From positions 8,035,001 to 8,099,000 of the forward strand of contig NC_085119.1 in assembly GCF_030269925.1 (NCBI RefSeq): DNA of 64,000 nucleotides, read 5' to 3'. The position numbers were made by a program, and so were the translations under genes. Origin of the DNA: Bombyx mori (taxonomy: Eukaryota; Arthropoda; Insecta; Lepidoptera; Bombycidae). Below are positions 12,050 through 20,818 of this stretch, piece by piece; the stretch's first letter is position 1, and each line of letters opens with the position of its first letter. The notes beneath the pieces were generated by a model. The model saw nothing but the letters and a program-made list of their open reading frames with translations, ran no database searches and had not been told where the DNA came from.

Positions 12050-12131
12050 CTAATAAAAAATCTTACGTTACGGACGTTTTTTCCCGATTAGGGTACCCCT
12101 CCGCATTATCCCATAAGGAGCTTCGTCCAAA
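12050..12131. repeat. Dispersed repeat shared with 4574-4651
   Basis: Shares TTTTTTCCCG, TTAGGGTACCCCTCCGCAT and flanking bases with 4574-4651. Class unknown. Confidence 0.75.
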
Positions 12132-12135
12132 ATTA

Positions 12136-12714
12136 CTAATGTGGGAAAAACGGATTGAATTTTACATTTTATTATGAACGATCACTCCATTATATTTAAA
12201 TTCGATACTAACACGACAAGGGAGCTAGGTTATCGAATAAGGCTGCATCTCGCCGTCGGTACCCGCATGTGGTGGTTCTCACGATCCAGCCGCAGACATG
12301 CGACGTTTATTAAGCTCTTCACGTTTTTGTTACCTGCCGGGAGATTTATTACTTTTAATTATTTTTCATTGTGTCCGCCGACGTTGTTCGTCTTAGAGGC
12401 ATCGCATTAAATTATTATTCGCACAGGTCATGATTTACCGTTGAACACCATGTAATTTACGGACAGACTAGCGCTTAGATAATCGTAATACCGCGCGCCG
12501 TGGCCTGTTTTACTTTGCTAAAGCAGGTCGTATTTTTTAAACGTTTCTGTGTGTGTATGTTCCTGAACTGTGTTCAACATTCAATTTACATTTTTCAAAA
12601 TAAAGAAGTAAATTTTTATTCCCTTTGTGTGAATTTTGTTAATAAAAAATACAAATACAATATATGTATATGAGCAAAGCCCATAGATTTCAAATAATAT
12701 GAACTTTTTTTTTA
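12136..12714. other. Unique DNA, no gene
   Basis: A 78-codon open frame on the + strand begins at 12174, but codon use and splice context do not support it. Block 12160-12540 is less AT-rich than surroundings and may be conserved non-coding DNA. Confidence 0.4.
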
Positions 12715-12962
12715 ATTCCTTTGTTGGGTGAACGAACTCACGTTCCACCTGTTTTCAAGAGGCTACTGGAACCCATAGACATCTATAATGTAAATGCCGG
12801 CACCCATCTCGAGACATGAGTTCTAAGGTCTCAGTTTGTACAATACAGCGGCTGCCTTGCCCTTCAAACCGAAACGCATCACTACTTCACGGCAGAACTA
12901 GGCAGGGTGGTGGTACCTACCCGTGCGGACGGACTCCCAAGACGTTCTACTTACAGTAAAAA
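12715..12962 (-). mobile_element. Bm1 SINE, short headless form (diverged)
   Basis: Runs from the T run to ACGTTCTACTTACAGTAAAAA, the short-form 5' boundary. Many substitutions and small indels make it an old copy. Confidence 0.8.
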
Positions 12963-13309
12963 CATAATCGCCCGCGAGAAGTTACTGTTAGCAGTCTTAG
13001 CCTCTAAACCACCTTGACGCTGATAATTACCAGCAATAGCAGGCAAAACATAGTCCTACGTAGACGCGCGTGTTCAAAATGTCATATACATTTGTTACGT
13101 AGAATACATGAAGTTCAACATCCGTCCTTCATCGGTATTCATTGAGGCCGCGTCTGGGTTCATTAAAATTCGTCGAACAATAAACGCTTGCCCCGCGGGA
13201 CCTTTTGTGACTGCTCGACTTTAAACCGCATTTCAATCTGATGTTCATTATTATTTCCGCATTGTTTATGATTACGCGGCCACGAGTGACAAATTCATTG
13301 GACGGTGGC
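12963..13309. other. Unique DNA left of the BEL/Pao insertion
   Basis: No gene. The last five bases, GTGGC (13305-13309), are the left half of the target-site duplication of the LTR retrotransposon; the pre-insertion sequence resumes at 20533. Confidence 0.6.
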
Positions 13310-14331
13310 TGTTGGGTACGCAGCACGTCACCCGTGTCGATAAGGCGAGTGACGCCAACCCAGGTTGGACGGGTTTATGAATCTTATAAGATTTCTTGAA
13401 ATCCTATAAGACGCCGGATGCCCGTCTCGTGGCGATTATTCGTGTCGATCTGAAGCAGTCGATGTAGGGTCCTGAGGTGTACGATATCGTACAAGCTCAC
13501 TCGAAATTAAAACTCAAAACTTTACTAATTAACGTAAACCGAGCCGACCGATCTGTCAATACAACCGAATTCAATAACCGACGATCTTTTCAATGGTCTT
13601 CAAGTCTTCAATAAATATCTTCGAGGCGCTGATGTCTTTACTCGTGCTTTTTTTTTGTAATCTTCGTTCGGAGGGTCGGCGGCCGGCGGTTGGCAGGTAG
13701 TCGGTCGAGGGTCGGTCGGTAGGTCGGCAGGTACCTGACAGCGTCGCAGGGTCGCTTAACTACCTCGGAATGTTACCCTACAGAGATCTCGTGTAAAATA
13801 CGGCTCTCGCCGAGATCATTTTCACTATGATCGGCTCGGTTTATTCGTTATATCTATTTATTTAATAAATGTATATACTAATGCCTTATACTTAACTATT
13901 CTATGTTGTAATCCCTATCGATACATATAACTTATTCTATGCTTAATCTATATGACGCGCCCGTATAAACAAAATACCCGGTCCTGAACACAGATAAATG
14001 CTGTTTGTTACATCGTTTCGGGACGCGGGCCGGGCGCGTGTTCATTTAAGTTAATATGCTAATCTTAAAACTATCGGGAATAATAAAGCAAAAGTGTATA
14101 CTATTTATTTCAAAGCAACTTACGTTCTATTCTTAGTAAAATCTATGTGCACGTTATCTATATCCTTATCTATCTATATGCACTCTATATAATTTATCTA
14201 TTTGTTATTTATCTATTTGTTATAACTCTATGTCTATGTACGTATCTATATAAATCTATTATTCTATTCTATATTCTATTATATTCTTCAACTTATTCTA
14301 TAATTATGGGGCGACGCCGCTGTCGCCAACA
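13310..14331 (-). repeat. 3' LTR of the BEL/Pao element
   Basis: 1022 bp, from TGTTGGGTACG to CGCTGTCGCCAACA as read on +. Matches 19503-20527 except that AAT is absent after CACTCGAAAT near 13508. Contains an imperfect 12-bp inverted repeat at 13384-13395/13398-13409 and a run of GGTCGG-type units near 13700-13730. Confidence 0.96.
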
Positions 14332-14342
14332 TCCTCCCCCTC
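14332..14342 (-). other. Polypurine tract
   Basis: Reads GAGGGGGAGGA on the - strand immediately before the 3' LTR, the position from which plus-strand DNA synthesis starts in LTR retrotransposons. Confidence 0.85.
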
Positions 14343-14374
14343 GTGCGTAGCACCGACTCCTTGTAGTGGCGACT

Positions 14375-17143
14375 CTATGGGCGGGGCTCGTCGCTCGTTG
14401 CAGGCACCAGCAGGATCATCTTGGAGGCAGGTCTCTTAAGCAGACCGCCGCTCGTTCTGACGTCGACGGTTCGTACACGGTTGTCGGGGCCTGGGTAGGT
14501 GTGGACAACTTGCCCGCGCGGCCATGTGTTGCGTGGCAGCGTGGAGTCCACTATGAGGACGGTATCCCCACACTGCAAGTCCTCGCCAGCTGCTCTCCCG
14601 TCGATCTTCCTGGGCAGCAGCGTAGGCAGGTATTCCTTGACCCACCTACTCCAGAAGTGGTCCGCCATACGCTGCGCCACTCTCCATGTTCTTTTGCCGG
14701 TCAGGTCTTCGTCTCTGTAGTCGCCGATGCTTGGAGCTCCGCAGGACCTCCCTATGAGGAAGTGATTCGGCGTGAGTGCTTCTGACTCCCAACTCTCTTC
14801 CCTGGCGACGAGCGGTCGCGAGTTGACGACGTGCTCCGCCTCCAACAGAAGAGTGTGCAGAACTTCTTCCCTCGGGTGTCTTTCCTTCAGTGTGACCGCC
14901 AGCGCGGTCTTCACGGACCGCACCAAACGTTCCCACGCGCCTCCCATGTTCGGCGCTCCTGGCGGGATGAACTTCCATTTTATGTTCATCTGAGCGGCCC
15001 GTGACACGACGTCTGCTTCCCTTGCATTCTCGATTGCCTGCTTAAGCTCCTTGTTGGCGCCGACGAAGTTAGTCCCATTGTCGCTGTAAATGACTTTGGG
15101 CGTTCCTCGCCGGGCGGCCATCCTGCGCAGCGCTAACAGCATTGAGTCTGCCGTCAGTGACGCTGCTAGCTCCATGTGGACTGCTCTCGTGGTGAGGCAT
15201 GTGAACAGCACGCCCCACCTCTTCTCGTGACGTCGTCCTACAGTCACCGTCATCGGCCCGAAGTAATCGACGGCAGCACAGGTGAACGGCGGCTCTCCAT
15301 GTCGTAGCCGCTCTATCGGCAGGTCTCCGGTGGGCGGTAGTCGTGGTGTACTCCGATAGACCTTGCACCACTGGCATCGGACGGCCGTCGCTCGAATGAT
15401 CGATCTTAGACCTAGGATCCAGTAGCGCTGCCGCACCTCGTTCATCACCGTTGCGTGGTTACCGTGCTGGAACGCCTCGTGATAGTGTTTGATCAATAAT
15501 CTCGCTATCACGTGCTTCCCGTCCAGCACGATCGGTCGCTTGCAGCCTGCATCTATGTATTGCGCTGCGTCGATACGTCCGCGCAGGCGCAACAGGCCAT
15601 CTTCCATCACGACGTCGAGCCGTCGCAACTTGGGGTGACGTTCGGGATCTTTTTCACCGAAGCTCTCTCCTTGGCTGCTTCTCAGTAGGATCTTCTCCGC
15701 CTTCTTCAAGTGGGGCGGATCAAGCGGCAGCCATGCTTCTGTAGGTGCTTCCGGGGTCCTTAACTTCCATGTGGATCGGGGTTGCTTCGTTCGTGTCGTC
15801 CTCCACGTGGGATCTTGCTGCTTCGATTGTCTGGACACGCAGGCGCTCTCCTTCCGGGGTCGACACAGCTCGATAAATTGGAGGACCCTGGCTGTTGCTC
15901 TCAATAACCTGACCCAGCTCGAGAATCTGTGCGGATCGGGCGTGGGTTGAGCTTCAGCGGTCCTCGCCGTAGCGACCAGGTAGGCCTCTTTCTCTTCTCC
16001 AGACGGTTCTTGCTTGAATGTTCGCGGCTTGGGCCAGCGCGATTCATCCCACGTCAGGAACTCGGGTCCATTAAACCACCGATGCGTGTGGTCGAAATCC
16101 GCCGGCGCCTCTCTAGTTGCGTCGTCTGCTGGGTTTTGCGAGCCAGGCACCCATCGCCATTCTTGGGGCTTCGTTGACTCTTCTATCTCGGCGAGTCGGT
16201 GCGCGACGAAAGGTTTGAACGTGCGTGGGTCGGTCTTTATCCATGTCAGGACTGTACTGGAGTCAGTCCAGTACGTCCTTACACCGACTGCGATGTCCAA
16301 TTCGTCCGCTATTGCCCGCGCCATCCTTGTCCCCAGCAGTGCAGCTTGCAGCTCCAGCCTTGGGATAGAGACTGGTCTCAGTGGGGTCACCCTGGCTTTC
16401 CCTGCTAGAAGCGTGACGCGGTAGGTGCTCTCGTCTGTCTTCTGACGCCAATAGACTGCACACGCGTAGGCCTTCTCGCTGGCGTCGGTGAACGTGTGCA
16501 GCTCCCCCTCAGTGTTGCAGCACGAGAAGCACCTTGCTATTCGGAGGCCTTGCAACATGCGGAGGTCCTCCATATAGCGTTTCCACGCCACCTCGTCCTT
16601 TTCCATGATGACGTCGTCCCAGTCGATCCCGCTCCGCCAAATGCTCTGAATGAGCGCTTTCCCTGCTATTAGCACGGGTGATGCCAGCCCCATAGGGTCG
16701 AAGGTTGACATTACCGCGCTAGTCACTTCTCGTTTGGTCGGGGTTCGTGCTTCTACATCCTTTGGGTCTCGTGGATGTGTCCGGAATCCCATCTCGTCCG
16801 ACTCGTAGAACCACCGCAGGCCCAGGGTCTTTTCTTCCTTCGACCCCAGCTCTATGTCTCCTGGGGTCGCACCACCTGCGAGGCTCGCCAAGACGCCGCG
16901 CCTATTCGATGCCCAGCCTCTGAGCTCGAATTTCGCTCCACGGTGGACGACATCCACTTCGCTGGCTATGGTTATAGCTTCTTCTTCCGTCTCGAAGCTC
17001 TGCAGGTAGTCGTCCATGTAGTGGTTTCTTTCTATTGCCCGCGCGGCTTCTGGATATTGATGTCTGTACTCGTCAGCATTCTTATTTTTTACGAACAACG
17101 CCGCGCTCGGTGAACAGGCTGCTCCGAATATGACTGACGTCAT
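14375..17143 (-). CDS. pol: BEL/Pao pol: RT (C-terminal part), RNase H, integrase
   Basis: 922 codons, open to a stop near the polypurine tract. In order: reverse transcriptase remainder with the catalytic YMDD at residues 42-45; the Pao-type RNase H with acidic residues at about D220 (FTDAS), E264 (LELQ), D294 (WTDSS) and D340; integrase zinc domain with H553/H555, H560/H563 and C590/C593; integrase core with D626 (VDYFGP), D688 (SDNGTNF) and E738 (GGAWERL); and a C-terminal tail with HFLIGR at about 785 and WSRW further on. Integrase thus keeps its DDE triad. The first half of RT (fingers and the first catalytic aspartate region) lies upstream in a damaged stretch, and where a relict of the first catalytic motif is visible (about 17245) the codon for Asp appears as His. 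In intact relatives gag and pol form one long frame; here a stop and frameshift separate them. The annotated ATG is simply the first Met after the break. Confidence 0.9.
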   Translation of the reverse strand: MTSVIFGAACSPSAALFVKNKNADEYRHQYPEAARAIERNHYMDDYLQSFETEEEAITIASEVDVVHRGAKFELRGWASNRRGVLASLAGGATPGDIELGSKEEKTLGLRWFYESDEMGFRTHPRDPKDVEARTPTKREVTSAVMSTFDPMGLASPVLIAGKALIQSIWRSGIDWDDVIMEKDEVAWKRYMEDLRMLQGLRIARCFSCCNTEGELHTFTDASEKAYACAVYWRQKTDESTYRVTLLAGKARVTPLRPVSIPRLELQAALLGTRMARAIADELDIAVGVRTYWTDSSTVLTWIKTDPRTFKPFVAHRLAEIEESTKPQEWRWVPGSQNPADDATREAPADFDHTHRWFNGPEFLTWDESRWPKPRTFKQEPSGEEKEAYLVATARTAEAQPTPDPHRFSSWVRLLRATARVLQFIELCRPRKESACVSRQSKQQDPTWRTTRTKQPRSTWKLRTPEAPTEAWLPLDPPHLKKAEKILLRSSQGESFGEKDPERHPKLRRLDVVMEDGLLRLRGRIDAAQYIDAGCKRPIVLDGKHVIARLLIKHYHEAFQHGNHATVMNEVRQRYWILGLRSIIRATAVRCQWCKVYRSTPRLPPTGDLPIERLRHGEPPFTCAAVDYFGPMTVTVGRRHEKRWGVLFTCLTTRAVHMELAASLTADSMLLALRRMAARRGTPKVIYSDNGTNFVGANKELKQAIENAREADVVSRAAQMNIKWKFIPPGAPNMGGAWERLVRSVKTALAVTLKERHPREEVLHTLLLEAEHVVNSRPLVAREESWESEALTPNHFLIGRSCGAPSIGDYRDEDLTGKRTWRVAQRMADHFWSRWVKEYLPTLLPRKIDGRAAGEDLQCGDTVLIVDSTLPRNTWPRGQVVHTYPGPDNRVRTVDVRTSGGLLKRPASKMILLVPATSDEPRP

Positions 17144-17144
17144 T

Positions 17145-17480
17145 CTATACTCTTTGGAGCAGCCTCGCGTCGATCTTCTCTATAGAGGAATCTTGGGCTG
17201 TCGCGGTCCACGTCCCTGATCCTTATCTGCAGGAACCTCTCCTTGATGTGCGCGACAACCACGACGAACCTTTTCCGGAACCGCAACAACGCTTCGAACA
17301 GGGATTGTAGGTCCGAGCTTCGAAGCGGCCGTCATCGCGTCTCCAACCTCTGTCGTCCTCCTTCTCCAAGATGTCAAACGCCTTCGCCTCCATATCCGTG
17401 CTCGGACGTTTAGGTGCGACTCTATCGTGAAGTGCTCCTTCACCTGTCTGTCCAAGGCCTCTTCGCGCATCGATACATGG
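17145..17480 (-). pseudogene. Damaged gag-pol junction (RT N-terminal part)
   Basis: Fragments of protease-RT linker and early RT are visible in different frames: one between about 17340 and 17440, another between about 17160 and 17290, while the gag frame runs on to an unrelated stop at 17180. At least two frame changes and an internal loss of roughly a hundred or more codons are needed to explain the order of motifs. This rules out a functional polymerase from this copy unless the assembly is wrong here. Confidence 0.75.
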
Positions 17481-19465
17481 GCGCAGGTGAGGAAGTTGAC
17501 CTCTTTGGCGTTGTTGCCGTCGAGACCATGTAGCACCCATCCCAATTGGGTGAATGAGGCTACCGGCTGGTTCCTCCTGCCTCTGCGCGTCTTCTTGGCG
17601 GCGATGAGTCCCCAGTTGTCCTGCCCGATCAATAGTTGGGGGGATTGTTCATCGTAACATAACTGGTCCGCCAGGCTCTTCAGGTGCGCGTAGCCTTCGA
17701 TGGTCTCCCTCTTCAGTCGCTGGGGTGCAAGGCTCATGTCATCCATTGTGCGCGCTCCGACGATCGTCCTCTTTTGCCGCTGGTGAAGCCCTCGAACTCG
17801 GATGTTAAGCTTCATCGAGTCCTTCTTCGTTAGGGTCTTCCCGCCCACGGTCGCGAGGCGGAGCGTCTCCTTGGGTCCCTTCAGGCCGATCTGCTTCGCC
17901 ACGCTCGAGTCCAGGAGAGTTACCGTGGAGCCTTCGTCCAGCAGGGCCAGCACCGTCGTCGATCCCGATGGCCCGTACACTTCAACGGGCACCATCTTCA
18001 AGTACGCCCTGCTGATCTGTGTGCAGTTGACGGGAAGTCGCACGTTGTTCGCGATTTCCCTGTTCTCTGCTGGCTCTGTCTCCGGCTTCTCGTTGTGTAG
18101 CGAGTGGTGGTGCCAGCGCTTGCACGTGCGACATGGCGGTCGTTGACACGATTGCTTCCGGTGCTTACCGTCGAGGCACTTGTAACATAGGCGCGACTCC
18201 TTTGCCATTCTCCATCGTTCCTGCACTGAAGCGCCCTTGTACCTCGGACAATCGTACAGCGGGTGTCCATCCTTGCATTGCGGGCACGCCGGCTTGTCTA
18301 TTATTACTCTGTCCGAAGTTGCGCGCTCGGTGCAGTCGGTTGTGGCGTGCGTCGCCTGTCGCCTCGATGGTTGTCTTTTCGTTGCTACTTCAGCCACGGC
18401 GTGTGGCCCGCACCGGTCCGCCATCTTATTCAGGAAGCCGCACATCGTGTTGAGGTCCGGGTCTCCTTCAGTTTTTTCGATAATGTGATCGTACCACCGG
18501 AACCTCAGGATGGTCGGCATCTTGTCGACGATACTCTTCAGCAGTTCAGGCGACATCAAATATTGGGGTTTCCGCAGCCCCCTGATCGCTGCGACGGTAT
18601 TGTTAACATTGCTCGCCAGTGAGCAAATGTCGTAGGCGGAGTCGCTTATAGTCGGAAGTCTTCGTATGCGGTCTAGCTCCGCTAAGACTAAAGCGTCCGC
18701 CCTTCCATAGCACCGCCGCAGTGATTCCATTACTTCCTCCGGTGTGCTCTCGGAGTACAGCTGGCTGCGAACTCCTTCCCTGGCTTGTCCTTTCAGCGCT
18801 CTTCTCAGCCGCGCCATGTTTTGAGCGCTTGAGAAGAGTGGAGCGGTATCCTCGTAGACAGCCTTGAAGGCCACCCACTCCCTGCAGTCACCTTCGAACG
18901 TCGGCAACTGGTGCATGTAGTCGGGTTGTGGTGGCAGCTCCTTGGTCGTTGCGCTCCTCACCGCTTCCACTATCGCCTTAGCCAGGTCCCTGTTGCTGCT
19001 ATCTTCCATGTTGGCCTTGCTGACGGGGCAGTTCTCAATGTGCTCGCCTGCGGGCTCCTTGTCCATACTGCCCGCTGACGTTTGGACCCAGGCCCTGACC
19101 TGGTCCTCTCGGTCCTTTGGCTCTTCTATAATGGAATTATCGTCATCTTCATTTTCGGCTTGGATCAATTCCAGGCGGAGTCTGGCGGCTATAGTGGCTG
19201 CTTGTGCTTCTATCAATTCTTTTTCCGCCAGCTCCGCTCTCGCTGCCAGTTCCTTACGTCGTAGCGATTTCTTCGACGCGGGTCTATTTCCACCACGTGT
19301 CCGCGTCGTTGTCTCTTCAAGTTTTGTGTTCTGGGTCGTACCGGTCGCGGAGCTCTCGTATGTTTCGTACGACGTCGCTTCTGTTGCCTCCGGACTGGAT
19401 TCTTGAACCGCAGATTCGAGTGGCTGTTCCCTCGATGATCCCTTGTTGCTCCTGGTGATCGGCAT
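17180..19465 (-). CDS. gag: BEL/Pao gag-protease
   Basis: 761 codons from the ATG at 19465 (MPITRSNKGSS), chosen because the longer frame reaches back into the LTR. A glutamate/alanine-rich N-terminal third (about 60-115, probable coiled coil) is followed by the capsid-type region, cysteine-rich knuckles at about residue 393 (CPQCKDGHPLYDC) and about 428 (CYKCLDGKHRKQSC) for RNA binding, and a retropepsin-like domain with LLDEGSTVTLL at about 508, where DEGS stands for the usual DSG/DTG-type active site in this family, then LLIGQDNWG at about 614 and GWVLHG at about 640. After about residue 680 the family sequence leaves this frame, so the last 80 residues are out-of-frame filler. Makes the particle proteins and processing protease of the element. 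Confidence 0.9.
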   Translation of the reverse strand: MPITRSNKGSSREQPLESAVQESSPEATEATSYETYESSATGTTQNTKLEETTTRTRGGNRPASKKSLRRKELAARAELAEKELIEAQAATIAARLRLELIQAENEDDDNSIIEEPKDREDQVRAWVQTSAGSMDKEPAGEHIENCPVSKANMEDSSNRDLAKAIVEAVRSATTKELPPQPDYMHQLPTFEGDCREWVAFKAVYEDTAPLFSSAQNMARLRRALKGQAREGVRSQLYSESTPEEVMESLRRCYGRADALVLAELDRIRRLPTISDSAYDICSLASNVNNTVAAIRGLRKPQYLMSPELLKSIVDKMPTILRFRWYDHIIEKTEGDPDLNTMCGFLNKMADRCGPHAVAEVATKRQPSRRQATHATTDCTERATSDRVIIDKPACPQCKDGHPLYDCPRYKGASVQERWRMAKESRLCYKCLDGKHRKQSCQRPPCRTCKRWHHHSLHNEKPETEPAENREIANNVRLPVNCTQISRAYLKMVPVEVYGPSGSTTVLALLDEGSTVTLLDSSVAKQIGLKGPKETLRLATVGGKTLTKKDSMKLNIRVRGLHQRQKRTIVGARTMDDMSLAPQRLKRETIEGYAHLKSLADQLCYDEQSPQLLIGQDNWGLIAAKKTRRGRRNQPVASFTQLGWVLHGLDGNNAKEVNFLTCAHVSMREEALDRQVKEHFTIESHLNVRARIWRRRRLTSWRRRTTEVGDAMTAASKLGPTIPVRSVVAVPEKVRRGCRAHQGEVPADKDQGRGPRQPKIPL

Positions 19466-19483
19466 CGTTGAATAATCGCTGTA

Positions 19484-19500
19484 TCCGGCTCGAAGGACCA
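19484..19500 (-). other. Primer-binding site matching tRNA-Tyr
   Basis: The + strand reads TCCGGCTCGAAGGACCA, which is the 3' end of insect tRNA-Tyr including CCA (from general knowledge of the tRNA-Tyr acceptor stem, CCTTCGA at its 5' end). It lies 2 bp inside the 5' LTR, where minus-strand DNA synthesis is primed. Confidence 0.88.
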
Positions 19501-19502
19501 GC

Positions 19503-20527
19503 TGTTGGGTACGCAGCACGTCACCCGTGTCGATAAGGCGAGTGACGCCAACCCAGGTTGGACGGGTTTATGAATCTTATAAGATTTCTTGAAATCCTAT
19601 AAGACGCCGGATGCCCGTCTCGTGGCGATTATTCGTGTCGATCTGAAGCAGTCGATGTAGGGTCCTGAGGTGTACGATATCGTACAAGCTCACTCGAAAT
19701 AATTAAAACTCAAAACTTTACTAATTAACGTAAACCGAGCCGACCGATCTGTCAATACAACCGAATTCAATAACCGACGATCTTTTCAATGGTCTTCAAG
19801 TCTTCAATAAATATCTTCGAGGCGCTGATGTCTTTACTCGTGCTTTTTTTTTGTAATCTTCGTTCGGAGGGTCGGCGGCCGGCGGTTGGCAGGTAGTCGG
19901 TCGAGGGTCGGTCGGTAGGTCGGCAGGTACCTGACAGCGTCGCAGGGTCGCTTAACTACCTCGGAATGTTACCCTACAGAGATCTCGTGTAAAATACGGC
20001 TCTCGCCGAGATCATTTTCACTATGATCGGCTCGGTTTATTCGTTATATCTATTTATTTAATAAATGTATATACTAATGCCTTATACTTAACTATTCTAT
20101 GTTGTAATCCCTATCGATACATATAACTTATTCTATGCTTAATCTATATGACGCGCCCGTATAAACAAAATACCCGGTCCTGAACACAGATAAATGCTGT
20201 TTGTTACATCGTTTCGGGACGCGGGCCGGGCGCGTGTTCATTTAAGTTAATATGCTAATCTTAAAACTATCGGGAATAATAAAGCAAAAGTGTATACTAT
20301 TTATTTCAAAGCAACTTACGTTCTATTCTTAGTAAAATCTATGTGCACGTTATCTATATCCTTATCTATCTATATGCACTCTATATAATTTATCTATTTG
20401 TTATTTATCTATTTGTTATAACTCTATGTCTATGTACGTATCTATATAAATCTATTATTCTATTCTATATTCTATTATATTCTTCAACTTATTCTATAAT
20501 TATGGGGCGACGCCGCTGTCGCCAACA
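19503..20527 (-). repeat. 5' LTR of the BEL/Pao element
   Basis: 1025 bp. Same sequence as 13310-14331 plus one AAT near 19701. As 5' LTR it would hold the promoter of the element, reading towards lower coordinates; no individual promoter motif is singled out. Confidence 0.96.
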
Positions 20528-20704
20528 GTGGCTGTTTACTTTTGTTAAATTAAGAATAAACGAATAAAATTTTACCTTTGTACTTGACATGTGAATAGAT
20601 ATTATTATGTAAATGTCATCGATCCATAATCTCTCGTAAAAGTTTTTGGAACTTAAATGATATTAACCTTGAAGTCAGCTGAGTACTATTTATTAGCGTT
20701 ACAA

Positions 20705-20818
20705 CTTTTTTTTTTATTGCCCTAGTAGGCAGACGAGTATACGGCCCACCTGATGGTGAGTGGTTACCGTCGCCCATGGACTTCAGCAATGCCAGGGGCA
20801 GAGCCAAGCCGCTGCCTA
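20705..20818 (-). mobile_element. CR1/Jockey-like LINE (family of 44484), 3' tail
   Basis: T run followed by GCCCACCTGATGGTGAGTGG and CCATGGACTTCAGCAATGCC, the same 3' end as at 44484, 57660, 59932 and 63423. Only about 114 bp left; 5'-truncated within the last codons of ORF2. Confidence 0.85.

Larger units (their letters stand above)
13310..20527 (-). mobile_element. BEL/Pao LTR retrotransposon, complete ends, broken coding region
   Basis: A 7218-bp element in - orientation with both LTRs, primer-binding site, gag-protease, pol and polypurine tract in the expected order. The flanks carry a 5-bp direct repeat GTGGC (13305-13309 and 20528-20532), the duplication size usual for BEL/Pao. LTR ends are TGTTGG ... 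CCAACA. The two LTRs differ only by a 3-bp indel as far as I can align them by eye, so insertion was recent. The middle (about 17145-17480) is damaged: the frame shifts more than once and part of the reverse transcriptase start is missing, so this copy cannot make a working polymerase on its own and presumably moved with enzymes supplied by an intact relative, or was damaged at or after insertion. Confidence 0.95.

Noticed and set aside
12174..12410. 78-codon frame on the + strand
   Set aside because: No codon bias, splice sites or recognisable domain; chance frame in a less AT-rich block.
14366..19551. Many + strand and alternate-frame open frames in the BEL/Pao element
   Set aside because: Antisense or shifted shadows of gag and pol, with none of the motifs of a protein family.
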